A stretch of 64,000 nt of DNA from Hydractinia symbiolongicarpus (taxonomy: Eukaryota > Cnidaria > Hydrozoa > Anthoathecata > Hydractiniidae). The position numbers and the translations under genes are program-made. Shown one piece after another: positions 22,325 through 35,720 of the stretch (the stretch's first letter is position 1; every line of letters starts with the position of its first letter). Where the stretch lies: contig NC_079888.1 of the NCBI RefSeq assembly GCF_029227915.1, positions 744,001 to 808,000 on the forward strand. Reading direction: 5' to 3'. The notes beneath the pieces are model-generated. The model made no database searches, had not been told where the DNA came from, and saw nothing but the letters and a program-made list of their open reading frames with translations.

Positions 22325-25303
22325 CTTAGTAAGATCGGAAAAAATCACTAAATACATGTTGGTACGAATATGTGACGCAACCGTTGTAACTCAAACGGAT
22401 TGACACCGTTAAAAAGACAATGAAATGTAGTTTTTGAAACTGTCTCTATTTCTTCAGCGTGAGCTAACGGATAGGATTGGTCCCACAGTAAAAAATGACT
22501 TATTTATCGAAACTTTTAAATGAAGCGCTACCACAGGGTCCAGTGTAATCGCTGAGTTGCGGCAATCATGTCAAATTAAGAAGATTGTCATTCCTTGGAG
22601 TCCAATTGGCTCATTTATCACATTTAAAAGATCACAGTCCAAAATCAGTCCAATTAAGTCCCACAGTCAATCGTTTCACTTTTAAAAGCGATACAACTTA
22701 GTAATATCCGGAAAAATCGCTAAATACATGTTGGTTCGAATATGTGAAGCAACCGTTGTAAGTCAAAAGGATTGACACCCTTAGAAAGTCAATGGAATGT
22801 AGTTTTTAAAACTGTCTCTATTTCTTCAGCGTGAACTAACGGATAGGATTGGTCCCACAGTAAAGAATTACTTATTTATCGAAATTTTTAAATAAAGCGC
22901 TACCACAGGGTCCAGTGTAATCGCTGAGTTCCGGCAATCATGTCGAGTTAAAAAGAATGTTATTTCTTGGAGTTCAATTGGCTCATTTATCACATTTATA
23001 AGGTTACAGTCCAGAGACAGTTCAATTAATTCCCACAGTCAATCGTTTCACTTTTAAAAGTGATACAACATAGTTATATCGGAACAAAATCACTAAATAC
23101 ATGTTGGCACGAATATGTGACGCAACCGTTTTAACTCAAACGGATTGACACCGTTACAAAGTCAATGAAAGGTAGTTTTTGAAACTGTCTCTATTTCTTC
23201 AGCGTGAACTAACGGATAGGATTGGTCCCACAGTAAAGAATTACTTATTTATCGAAATTTTTAAAAAAAGCGCTACCACAGGGTCCAGTGTAATCGCTGA
23301 GTTCCGGCAATCATGTCGAGTTAAAAAGAATGTTATTTCTTGGAGTTCAATTGGCTCATTTATCACATTTATAAGGTCACAGTCCAGAAACAATTCAATT
23401 AATTCCCACAGTCAATCGTTTCACTTTTAAAAGCGATACAACTTAGTAATATCCGGAAAAATCGCTAAATACATGTTGGTTCGAATATGTGAAGCAACCG
23501 TTGTAAGTCAAACGGATTGACACCCTTAGAAAGTCAATGGAATGTAGTTTTTAAAACAATCTCTATTTCTTCAGCGTGAACTAACGGATAGGATTGGTCC
23601 CACAGTAAAGAATTACTTATTTATCGAAATTTTTAAATAAAGCGCTACCACAGGGTCCAGTGTAATCGCTGAATTTTATTAATCCTGTCAAATTAAGAAG
23701 AATGTCATTCCTTGGAGTCCAATTGGCTCATTTATCTCATTTATCAGGTCACAGTCCAGAATCAGTTGAACTAAGTCCCACAGTTAATCGGTTCACCGTT
23801 AAAAGCGATACAACTTAGTAATATCGGAACAAAATCACTAAATACATGTTGGTACGAATATGTGACGCAACCGTTGTAACTCAAACGGATTGACACCGTT
23901 AAAAAGACAATGAAATGTAGTTTTTGAAACTGTCTCTATTTCTTCAGCGTGAACTAACGGATAGGATTGGTCCCACAGTAAAAAATGACTTATTTATCGA
24001 AACTTTTAAATGAAGCGCTACCACAGGGTCCAGTGTAATCGCTGATTTCCGGCAATCATGTCAAATTAAGAATATTGTCATTCCTTGGAGTCCAATTGGC
24101 TTATTTATCACATTTATAAGATCACAGTCCAAAATCAGTCCAATTAAGTCCCACAGTCAATCGTTTCCTTTTTAAAAGCGATACAACTTAGTAATATCCG
24201 GAAAAATCGCTAAATACATGTTGGTTCGAATATGTGAAGCAACCGTTGTAAGTCAAACGGATTGACACCCTTAGAAAGTCAATGAAAGGTAGTTTTTAAA
24301 ACTGTCTCTATTTCTTCAGCATGAACTAACGGATAGGATTGGTCCCACAGTAAAAAATGAGTTATTTATCGAAATTTTTAAATAAAGCGCTACCACAGGG
24401 TCCAGTGTAATCGCTGAGTTCCGGCAATCATGTCGAGTTAAAAAGAATGTTATTTCTTGGAGTTCAATTGGCTCATTTATCACATTTATAAGGTCACAGT
24501 CCAGAAACAGTTCAATTAATTCCCACAGTCAATCGTTTCACTTTTAAAAGCTATACAACTTAGTAAGATCGGAACAAATCGCTAAATACATGTTGGTACG
24601 AATACGTGACGCAATCGTTGTAACTCAAACAGATTGACACTGTTAGAAAGTCAATGAAAAGTAGTTTTTGAAACTGTCTCTATTTCTTCAGCGTGAACTA
24701 ACGGCTAGGATTGGTCCCACAGTGAAAAATGACTTATTAATCTTAATTTTTAAATCAGGCACTACCACACCGCCCAGTGTAATCGCTGAATTTTATTAAT
24801 CCTGTCAAATTAAGAAGAATGTCATTCCTTGGAGTCCAATTGGCTCATTTATCTTATTTATCAGGTCACAGTCCAGAATCAGTTGAACTAAGTCCCACAG
24901 TTAATCGGTTCACCGTTAAAAGCGATACAACTTAGTAATATCGGAACAAAATCACTAAATACATGTTGGTACGAATATGTGACGCAACCGTTGTAACTCA
25001 AACGGATTGACACCGTTAAAAAGACAATGAAATGTAGTTTTTGAAACTGTCTCTATTTCTTCAGCGTGAACTAACGGATAGGACTGGTCCCACAGTAAAA
25101 AATGACTTATTTATCGAAACTTTTAATAAAAGCGCTACCACAGGGTCCAGTGTAATCGCTGATTTCCGGCAATCATGTCAAATTAAGAAGATTGTCATTC
25201 CTTGGTGTCCAATTGGCTCACTTATCACATTTATCAGGTCACAGTCCAGAAACAGTTCAATTAATTCCCACAGTCAATCGCTTCACTTTTAAAAGCGATA
25301 CAA
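22325..25303 (+). repeat. End of the main HOR block: N-C-F-(G/I)-J-K-I-J
   Basis: Monomer starts are 22325 (N), 22697 (C), 23069 (F), 23442 (G/I hybrid), 23814 (J), 24187 (K-like head with L-like tail), 24559 (I) and 24931 (J-like). C-F-G at 22697 onward mirrors C-F-G at 6324-7441. The monomer at 23442 starts as G (ttaaaacaatctc) and turns into I near 23665 ('gctgaattttattaatc', A-type tail). The last J has private changes ('ggactggtcc', 'cttttaataaaagcg') and a tail shared with the monomer after it, which marks the block's right edge. Confidence 0.83.
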
Positions 25304-28300
25304 CTTAGTAATATCGGAAAAAATCGCTAAATACATGTTGGTTCCAATATGTGAAGCAACCGTTGTAAGTCAAACGGATTGACACCGTTAGAAAGTCAAT
25401 GAAAGGTAGTTTTTAAAACTGTCTCTATTTCTTCAGCGTGAACTAACGGATAGGATTGGTCCCACAGTAAAAAATGACTTATTTATCTTAATTTTTAAAT
25501 GAAGCACTACCACACCGCCCAGTGTAATCGCTAAGTTTCATTAATCCTGTCAAATTAAGTAGAATGTCATTCCTTGGTGTCCAATTGGCTCACTTATCAC
25601 ATTTATCAGGTCACAGTCCAGAAACAGTTCAATTAATTCCCACAGTCAATCGCTTCACTTTTAAAAGCGATACAACTTAGTAATATCGGAAAAAATCGCT
25701 AAATACATGTTGGTTCCAATATGTGAAGCAACCGTTGTAAGTCAAACGGATTGACACCGTTAGAAAGTCAATGAAAGGTAGTTTTTAAAACTGTCTCTAT
25801 TTCTTCAGCAGGAACTAACGGATAGGATTGGTCCCACAGTAAAAAATGACTTATTTATCGAAATTTTTAAATAAAGCGCTGCCACAGGGTCCAGTGTACT
25901 CGCTGAGATCCGGCAATCATGTCAAGTTAAAAAGAATGTTATTTCTTGGAGTTCATTTGGCTCATTTATCACATTTATAAGGTCACAGTCCAGAAACAGT
26001 TCAATTAATTCCCACAGTCAATCGTTTCACTTTTAAAAGCGATAAAACTTAGTAAGATCGGAACAAATCGCTAAATACATGTTGGTACGAATACGTGACG
26101 CAATCGTTGTAACTCAAACGGATTGACACTGTTAGAAAGTCAATGAAAATTAGTTTTTGAAACTGTCTCGGTTTTTTCAGCGCGAACTAACGGATAGGAT
26201 TGGTCTCATAGTAAAAAATGACTTATTTATCGAAATTTTTAAATGAAGCGCTACCACAGGGTCCAGTGTAATCCCTGAGTTCCGGCAATCATGTCAAATT
26301 AAGAAGATTGTCATTCCTTGGAGTCCAATTGGCTCATTTATCACATTTATAAGATCACAGTCCAAAATCAGTCCAATTAAGTCCCACAGTCAATCGTTTC
26401 ACTTTCAAAAGCGAAACAACTTAGTAATATCGGAAAAAATCGCTAAATACATGTTGGTTCCAATATGTGAAGCAACCGTTGTAAGTCAAACGGATTGACA
26501 CCGTTAGAAAGTCAATGAAAGGTAGTTTTTAAAACTGTCTCTATTTCTTCAGCGTGAACTAACGGATAGGATTGGTCCCACAGTAAAAAATGACTTATTT
26601 ATCGAAATTTTTAAATAAAGCGCTGCCACAGGGTCCAGTGTAATCGCTGAGATCCGGCAATCATGTCAAGTTAAGAAGAATGTTATTTCTTGGAGTTCAT
26701 TTGGCTCATTTATCACATTTATAAGGTCACAGTCCAGAAACAGTTCAATTAATTCCCACAGTCAATCGTTTCACTTTTAAAAGCGATACAACTTAGTTAT
26801 ATCAGAACAAAATCACTAAATACATGTTGGTATGAATATGTGAAGCAACCGTTGTAACTCAAACGGATTGAAACCGTTAGAAAGTCAATGAAAGGTAGTT
26901 TTTGAAACTGTCTGTATTTCTTCAGCGTGAACTAACGGGTAGGATTGGCCCTACAGTAAAAAATGACTTATTTATCTTAATTTTTAAATGAAGCACTACC
27001 ACACCGCCCAGTGTAATCGCTAAGTTTCATTAATCCTGTCAAATTAAGTAGAATGTCATTCCTTGGAGTCCAATTGGCTCACTTATCACATTGATCAGGT
27101 CACAGTCCAGAATCAGTTGAACTAAGTCCCACAGTCAATCGGTTCACCGTTAAAAGCGATACAACTTAGTAATATCGGAACAAAATCACTAAATACATGT
27201 TGGTACGAATATATGACGCAACCGTTGTAACTCAAACGGATTGACACCGTTAAAAAGACAATGAAATGTAGTTTTTGAAATTTTCTCTATTTCTTCAGCG
27301 TGAACTAACGGATAGGATTGGTCTCATAGTAAAAAATGACTTATCGAATTTATCGAAATTTTTAAATGAAGCTCTACCACAGGGTCCAGTGTAATCCCTG
27401 AGTTCCGGCAATCATGTCAAATTAAGAAGATTGTCATTCCTTGGAGTCCAATTGGCTCATTTATCACATTTATAAGATCACAGTCCAAAATCAGTCCAAT
27501 TAAGTCCCACAGTCAATCGTTTCACTTTTAAAAGCGAAACAACTTAGTAATATCGGAAAAAATCGCTAAATACATGTTGGTTCCAATATGTGAAGCAACC
27601 GTTGTAAGTCAAACGGATTGACACCGTTATAAAGTCAATGAAAGGTAGTTTTTAAAACTGTCTCTATTTCTTCAGCGTGAACTAACGGATAGGATTGGTC
27701 CCACAGTAAAAAATGACTTATTTATCGAAATTTTTAAATAAAGCGCTACCACAGGGTCCAGTGTAATCGCTGAGTTTCATTAATCCTGTCAGATTAAGAA
27801 GAATGTCATTCCTTGGAGTCCAATTGGCTCATTTATCACATTTATCAGGTCACAGTCCAGAATTAGTTGAACTAAGTCCCACAGTTGATCGGTTCACCGT
27901 TAAAAGCGATACAACTTAGTAATATCGGAACAAAATCACTAAATACATGTTGGTACGAATATGTGACGCAACCGTTGTAACTCAAACGGATTGCCACCCT
28001 TAAAAAGACAATGAAAAGTAGTTTTTCAAACTGTCTCTATTTCTTCAGCGTGAACTAACGGCTATGATGGATCCCACAGTAAAAAACGACTTATTAATCT
28101 TAATTTTTAAATGAAGCACTACCACACCGCCCAGTGTAATCGCTGAGTTTCATTAATCCTGTCAGATTAAGAAGAATGTCATTCCTTGGAGTCCAATTGT
28201 CTCATTTATCACATTTATCAGGTCACAGTCCAGAATCAGTTGAACTAAGTCCCACAGTTAATCGGTTCACCGTTAAAAGCGATACAACTTAGTAATATCG

Positions 28301-29404
28301 GAACAAAATCACTAAATACATGTTGGTACGAATATGTGATGCAACCGTTGCAACTCAAACGGATTGACACCGTTAAAAAGACAATGAAAGGTAGTTTTTG
28401 AATCTGTCTCTATTTCTTCAGCGTGAACTAACGGATAGGATTGGTCCCACAGTATAAAATGACTTATTTATCGAAATTTTTAAATGAAGCGCTACCACAG
28501 GGTCCAGTGTAATCGCTGAGTTCCGGCAATCATGTCGAGTTAAAAAGAATGTTATTTCTTGGAGTTCAATTGGCTCATTTATCAAATTTATAAGGTCACA
28601 GTCCAGAAACAGTTCAATTAATTCCCATAGTCAATCGTTTCACTTTTAAAAGCGATACAACTTAGTAAGATCGGAACAAATCGCTAAATACATGTTGGTA
28701 CGAATACGTGACGCAATCGTTGTAACTCAAACGGATTGACACTGTTAGAAAGTCAATGAAAATTAGTTTTTGAAACTGTCTCGGTTTTTTCAGCGCGAAC
28801 TAACGGCTAGGATTGGTCCCACAGTAAAAAATGACTTATTTATCTAAATTTTTAAATGAAGCGCTACCACAGGGTCCAGTGTAATCGTTGAGTTCCGGCA
28901 ATCATGTCGAGTTAAAAAGAATGTTATTTCTTGGAGTCCAATTGGCTCATTTATCACATTTATAAGGTCACAGTGCAGAATCAGTTCAATTATGTCCCAC
29001 AGTCAATTGTTTCACTTTTAAAAGCGATACAACTTAGTAAGATCGGGAAAAATCGCTAAATACATGTTGGTACGAATATGTGAAGCAACGGTTGTAACTC
29101 AAACGGATTGACACCGTTAGAAAGTCAATGAAATGTAGTTTTTGAAACTGTCTCTACTTCTTCAGCGCGAACTAACGGCTAGGATTGGTCCCACAGTAAA
29201 AAATGACTTATTTATCTTAATTTTTAAATAAAGCGCTCCCACAGCGCCCAGTGTAATCGCTGAGTTCCGGCAATCATGTCGAGTTAAAAAGAATGTTATT
29301 TCTTGGATTCCAATTGGCTCATTTATCACATTTATAAGATCACAGCCCAGAATCAGTTCAATTAAGTCCCACAGTCAATCGTTTCACTTTTAAAAGCGAT
29401 ACAA
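25304..29404 (+). repeat. Diverged zone of eleven monomers
   Basis: Monomer starts are 25304, 25676, 26048, 26420, 26792, 27165, 27543, 27915, 28288, 28661 and 29033. The 25304 monomer and the tail of the one before share 'cttggtgtccaattgg', 'cgcttcac' and 'ggttccaatatg', a one-monomer tandem duplication. Heads with 'ggttccaatatg' also occur at 26420 and 27543. The marker 'ctcggttttttcagcgcg' appears at 26048 and 28661, seven monomers apart, but the monomers between do not keep the order of another block. Nothing but satellite is present. The 27165 monomer is 378 bp and is listed separately. Confidence 0.82.
27165..27542 (+). repeat. Long monomer (378 bp) with a 6 bp local duplication
   Basis: Near 27341-27360 the usual 'ttatttatcgaaattt' reads 'ttatcgaatttatcgaaatt'. 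An extra copy of the 'tatcgaa(a)tt' unit accounts for the 6 bp excess. The rest of the monomer is of the 'tctcatag' class seen again at 32758, 36838 and 39445, none of which has the insertion, so the change is private to this copy. Confidence 0.85.
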
Positions 29405-31639
29405 CTTAGTAATATTGGAAAAAAACGCTAAATACATGTTGGTACGAATATGTGAAGCAACCGTTGTAACTCAAACGAATTGACACCGTTAGAAAGTCAA
29501 TGAAAGGAAGTTTTTAAAACTGTCTCTATTTCTTCAGCGTGAACTAACGGATTCGATTGGTCCCACAGTAAAAAATGACTTATTTATCTAAGTTTTTAAA
29601 TAAAGCACTACCACAGGGTCCAGTGTAATCGTTGAGTTCCGGCAATCATGTCGAGTTAAAAAGAATGTTATTTCTTGGATTCCAATTGGCTCATTTATCA
29701 CATTTATAAGATCACAGTCCAGAATCAGTTCAATTAAGTCCCACAGTCAATCGTTTCACTTTGAAAAGCGATACAACTTAGTAATATCGGAAAAAAACGC
29801 TAAATACATGTTGGTACGAATATGTGAAGCAACTGTTGTAACTCAAACGGATTCACACCGTTAGAAAGTCAATGAAAGGTAGTTTTTGAAACTGTCTCTA
29901 TTTCTTTAGCGTGAAGTAACAGATAGGATTGGTCCCACAGTAAAAAATGACTTATTTATCTAAGTTTTTGAATAAAGCGCTACCACAGGGTCCAGTGTAA
30001 TCGTTGAGTTCCGGCAATCATGTCGAGTTAAAAAGAATTTTATTTCTTGTAGTTCAATTGGCTCATTCATCACATTTATAAGGTCACAGTCCAGAATCAG
30101 TTCAATTAAGTCCCACAGTCAATCGTTTCACTTTTAAAAGTGATACAACATAGTTATATCGGAACAAAATCACTAAATACATGTTGGTAGGAATATGTGA
30201 CGCAACCGTTTTAACTCAAACGGATTGACACCGTTAGAAAGTCAATGAAAGGTAGTTTTTGAAACTGTCTCTATTTCTTCAGCGTGAACTAACGGATAGG
30301 ATTGGTCCCACAATAAAGAATTACTTATTTATCGAAAATTTTAAATAAAGCGCTACCACAGGGTCCAGTGTAATCGCTGAGTTCCGGCAATCATGTCGAG
30401 TTAAAAAGAATGTTATTTCTTGGAGTTCAATTGGCTCATTTATCACATTTATAAGGTCACAGTCCAGAAAGAGTTCAATTAATTCCCACAGTCAATCGTT
30501 TCACTTTTAAAAGCGATACAACTTAGTAATATCGGAAAAAAACGCTAAATACATGTTGGTACGAATATGTGAAGCAACCGTTGTAACTCAAACGGATTGA
30601 AACCGTTAGAAAGTCAATGAAAGGTAGTTTTTGAAACTGTCTCTATTTCTTCAGCGTGAACTAACGGATAGGATTGGTCCTACAGTAAAAAATGACTTAT
30701 TTATCTTAATTTTTAATTAAAGCGCTACCACAGAGTCCAGTGTAATCGCTGAGTTCCGGCAATCATGTCAAATTAAGAAGATTGTCATTCCTTGGAGTCC
30801 AATTGGCTCATTTATCACATTTATAAGATCACAGTCCAAAATCAGTCCAATTAAATCCCACAGTCAATCGTTTCACCTTTAAAAGCGATACAACTTAGTA
30901 ATATCGGAACAAAATCACTAAAAACATGTTGGTACGAATATGTGAAGCAACTGTTGTAACTCAAACGGATTCACACCGTTAGAAAGTCAATGAAAGGTAG
31001 TTTTTGAAACTGTCTCTATTTCTTCAGCGTGAAGTAACAGATAGGATTGGTCCCACAGTAAAAAATGACTTATTTATCTAAGTTTTTGAATAAAGCGCTA
31101 CCACAGGGTCCAGTGTAATCGTTGAGTTCCGGCAATCATGTCGAGTTAAAAAGAATTTTATTTCTTGTAGTTCAATTGGCTCATTCATCACATTTATAAG
31201 GTCACAGTCCAGAATCAGTTCAATTAAGTCCCACAGTCAATCGTTTCACTTTTAAAAGTGATACAACATAGTTATATCGGAACAAAATCACTAAATACAT
31301 GTTGGTAGGAATATGTGACGCAACCGTTTTAACTCAAACGGATTGACACCGTTAGAAAGTCAATGAAAGGTAGTTTTTGAAACTGTCTCTATTTCTTCAG
31401 CGTGAACTAACGGATAGGATTGGTCCTACAGTAAAAAATGACTTATTTATCTTAATTTTTAAATAAAGCGCTACCACAGAGTCCAGTGTAATCGCTGAGT
31501 TCCGGCAATCATGTCAAATTAAGAAGATTGTCATTCCTTGGAGTCCAATTGGCTCATTTATCACATTTATAAGATCACAGTCCAAAATCAGTCCAATTAA
31601 ATCCCACAGTCAATCGTTTCACCTTTAAAATCGATACAA
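29405..31639 (+). repeat. Single monomer, then a trimer and its two-monomer recombinant copy
   Basis: Starts are 29405, then the trimer 29777, 30149, 30522, then 30894 and 31267. The marker 'gtgaagtaacagatagg' lies near 29911 and 31031, an offset of about 1,120 bp. The 'catagttatatcgg' head, first seen in type F, occurs at 30149 and 31267. The monomer at 31267 has that head but the tail of the 30522 monomer ('gtcctacagtaaaaaatgac', 'cagagtccag'), so the second and third units of the trimer are fused. The exchange lies between about 31370 and 31425. Confidence 0.85.
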
Positions 31640-34600
31640 CTTAGTAATATCGGAACAAAATCACTAAAAACATGATGGTACAAATTGTTGACGCAACCGT
31701 TGTAACTCAAACAGATTGCCACCGTTAAAAAGACAATGAAATGTAGTTTTTGAAACTGTCTCTATTTCTTCAGCGTGAACTAACGGCTAGGATTGGTCCC
31801 ACAGTAAAAAATGACTTATTAATCTTAATTTTTAAATGAAGCACTACCACACCGCCCAGTGTAATCGCTGAGTTTCATTAATCCTGTAAAATTGAGTAGA
31901 ATGTCATTCCTTGGAGTCCAATTGGCTCATTTACCACATTTATCAGGTCACAGTCGAGAATGATTTCAACTAAGTCCCACAGTTAATCGGTTCACCGTTA
32001 AAAGCGATACAACTTAGTAATATCGGAACAAAATCACAAAATACATGTTGGTACGAATATGTGACGCAACCGTTGTAACTCAAACGGATTGACACCGTTA
32101 AAAAGACAATGAAATGTAGTTTTTGAAACTGTCTCTATTTCTTCAGCGTAAACTAACGGATAGGATTGGTCCCACAGTAAAAAATGACTTATTTATCGAA
32201 ATTTTTAAATGAAGCGCTACCACAGGGTCCAGTGTAATCGCTGAGTTCCGTCAATCATGTCAAATTAAGAAGATTGTCATTCCTTGGAGTCTAATTGGCT
32301 CATTTATCACATTTATAAGATCACAGTCCAATATCAGTTCAATTAAGTCCCACAGTCAATCGTTTCACTTTTAAAAGCGATACAACTTAGTAATATCGGG
32401 AAAAATCGCTAAATACATGTTGGTTCGAATATGTGAAGCAACCGTTGTAAGTCAAACGGATTGACACTGTTAGAAAGTCAATGAAAGGTAGTTTTTGAAA
32501 CTGTCTCTATTTCTTCAGCGCGAACTAACGGCTAGGATTGGTCCCACAGTAAAAAATGACTTATTAATCTTAATTTTTAAATGAAGCACTACCACACCGC
32601 CCAGTGTAATCGCTGAGTTTCATTAATCCTGTCAAATTAAGAAGAATGTCATTCCTTGGAGTCCAATTGGCTCATTTATCACATTTATCAGGTCACAGTC
32701 CAGAATCAGTTGAACTAAGTCCCACAGTCAATCGGTTCACCGTTAAAAGCGATACAACTTAGTAATATCGGAACAAAATCACTAAATACATGTTGGTACG
32801 AATATGTGACGCAACCGTTGTAACTCAAACGGATTGACACAGTTAAAAAGACAATGAAATGTAGTTTTTGAAATTGTCTCAGTTTCTTCAGCGTGAACTA
32901 ACGGATAGGATTGGTCTCATAGTAAAAAATGACTTATTTATCGAAATTTTTAAATGAAGCGCTACAACAGGGTCCAGTGTAATCCCTGAGTTCCGGCAAT
33001 CATGTCAAATTAAGAAAATTGTCATTCCTTGGAGTCCAATTGGCGCATTTATCACATTTATAAGATCACAGTCCAAAATCAGTCCAATTAAGTCCCACAG
33101 TCAATCGTTTCACTTTTAAAAGCGAAACAACTTAGTAATATACATGTTGGTTCCAATATGTGAAGCAACCGTTGTAAGTCAAACGGATTGACACCATTAG
33201 AAAGTCAATGAAAGGTAGTTTTTAAAACTGTCTCTATCTCTTCAGCGTGAACTAACGGATAGGATTGGTCCCACAGTAAAAAATGACTTATTTATCGAAA
33301 TTTTTAAATAAAGCGCTACCACAGGGTACAGTGTAATCGCTGAGATCCGGCAATCATGTCAAGTTAAAAAGAATGTTATTTCTTGGAGTTCATTTGGCTC
33401 ATTTATCACATTTATAAGGTCACAGTCCAGAAACAGTTCAATTAATTCCCACAGTCAATCGTTTCACTTTTAAAAGCGATACAACTTAGTTATATCAGAA
33501 CAAAATCACTAAATACATGTTGGTACGAATATGTGACGCAACCGTTGTAACTCAAACGGATTGCCACCCTTAAAAAGACAATGAAATGTAGTTTTCGAAA
33601 CTGTCTCGATTTCTTCAGCGTGAACTAACGGCTATGATTGGTCCCACAGTAAAAAATGACTTATTAATCTTAATTTTTAAATGAAGCACTACCACACCGG
33701 CCAGTGCAATCGCTGAGTTTCATTAATCCTGTCAGATTAAGAAGAATGTCATTCCTTGGAGTCCAATTGGCTCATTTATCACATTTATCAGGTCACAGTC
33801 CAGAATCAGTTGAACTAAGTCCCACAGTCAATCGGTTCACCGTTAAAAGCGATACAACTTAGTAATATCGGAACAAAATCACTAAATACATGTTGGTACG
33901 AATATGTGACGCAACCGTCGTAACTCAAACGGATTGACACCGTTAAGAAGACAATGAAATGTAGTTTTTGAAATTGTCTCTGTTTCTTCAGCGTGAACTA
34001 ACGGATAGGATTGGTCTCATAGTAAAAAAAGACATATTAATCTTAATTTTTAAATGAAGCACTACCACACCCGCCAGTGCAATCGCTGAGTTTCATTAAT
34101 CCTGTCAGATTAAGAAGAATGTCATTCCTTGGAGTCCAATTGGCTCATTTATCACATTTATCAGGTCACAGTCCAGAATCAGTTGAACTAAGTCCGACAG
34201 TTAATCGGTTCACCGTTAAAAGCGATACAACTTAGTAATATCGGAACAAAATCACTAAATACATGTTGGTACGAATATGTGACGCAACCGTTGCAACTCA
34301 AACGGATTGACACCGTTAAAAAGACAATGAAAGGTAGTTTTTGAATCTGTCTCTATTTCTTCAGCGTGAACTAACGGATAGGATTGGTCCCACAGTAAAA
34401 AATGACTTATTTATCGAAATTTTTAAATGAAGCGCTACCACAGGGTCCAGTGTAATCCCTGAGTTCCGGCAATCATGTCAAATTAAGAAGATTGTCATTC
34501 CTTGGAGTCCAATTGGCTCATTTATCACATTTATAAGATCACAGTCCAAAATCAGTCCAATTAAGTCCCACGGTCAATCGTTTCACTTTTAAAAGCGAAA

Positions 34601-35720
34601 CAACTTAGTAATATCGGAAAAAATCGCTAAATACATGTTGGTTCCAATATGTGAAGCAACCGTTGTAAGTCAAACGGATTGACACCGTTAGAAAGTGAAT
34701 GAAAGGTAGTTTTTAAAACTGTCTCTATTTCTTCAGCGTGAACTAACGGATAGGATTGGTCCCACAGTAAAAAATGACTTATTTATCGAAATTTTTAAAT
34801 AAAGTGCTACCACAGGGTCCAGTGTAATCGCTGAGATCCGGCAATCATGTCAAGTTAAAAAGAATGTTATTTCTTGGAGTTCAATTGGCTCATTTGTCAC
34901 TTTTATCAGGTCACAGTCCAGAATCAGTTGAACTAAGTCCGACAGTTAATCGGTTCACCGTTAAAAGCGATACAACTTAGTAATATCGGAACAAAATCAC
35001 TAAATACATGTTGGTACGAATATGTGACGCAACCGTTGGAACTCAAACGGATTGACACCGTTAAAAAGACAATGAAAGGTAGTTTTTGAATCTGTCTCTA
35101 TTTCTTCAGCGTGAACTAACGGATAGGATTGGTCCCACAGTAAAAAATGACTTATTTATCGAAATTTTTAAATGAAGCGCTACCACAGGGTCCAGTGTAA
35201 TCGCTGAGTTCCGGCAATCATGTCGAGTTAAAAAGAATGTTATTTCTTGGAATTCAATTGGCTCATTTATCAAATTTATAAGGTCACAGTCCAGAAACAG
35301 TTCAATTAATTCCCACAGTCAATCGTTTCACTTTTAAAAGCGATACAACTTAGTAAGATCGGAACAAATCGCTAAATACATGTTGGTACGAATACGTGAC
35401 GCAATCGTTGTAACTCAAGCGGATTGACACTCTTAGAAAGTCAATGAAAAGTAGTTTTTGAAACTGTCTCGGTTTTTTCAGCGCGAACTAACGGCTAGAA
35501 TTGGTCCCACAGTAAAAAATGACTTATTTATCTAAATTTTTAAATGAAGCGCTACCACAGGGTCCAGTGTAATCGTTGAGTTCCGGAAATCATGGCGAGT
35601 TAAAAAGAATGTTATTTCTTGGAGTCCAATTGGCTCATTTATCACATTTATAAGGTCACAGTCCAGAATCAGTTCAATTATGTCCCACAGTCAATTGTTT
35701 CACTTTTAAAAGCGATACAA
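31640..35720 (+). repeat. Diverged zone of eleven monomers preceding the second HOR
   Basis: Monomer starts are 31640, 32013, 32386, 32758, 33131, 33485, 33858, 34231, 34604, 34976 and 35349. Many are early relatives of the types named P to S in the next block. S-like heads with 'tctcatag' occur at 32758 and 33858, Q-like heads with 'ggttccaatatg' at 33131 and 34604, and an R-like head 'ttatatcagaac' at 33485. The monomer at 33858 changes from S to R type after 'tctcatagtaaaaaa' near 34030. No other feature is present. Confidence 0.82.
33131..33484 (+). repeat. Short monomer (354 bp) with an 18 bp head deletion
   Basis: After 'cttagtaata' the sequence jumps directly to 'tacatgttgg' at about 33141. 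The usual stretch between them (cggaaaaaatcgctaaa and one flanking base) is missing. The ends of the deletion share 'ta', so a short-homology slip is likely. The other monomers of this type are full length, so the deletion is private. It removes the A-rich part of the head but leaves the CCGTT/AACGG cluster intact. Confidence 0.9.

Noticed and set aside
6806-25292. Recurring plus-strand ORFs of 72-83 codons (6806, 10157, 12762, 14994, 23179, 25041) with near-identical peptides
   Set aside because: They sit at the same phase in F-type or J-type monomers and their similarity is just the satellite's own. They end wherever a monomer-specific stop falls, and most other monomers carry stops in this frame. 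No ribosome-binding or splice context or protein-like composition is visible.
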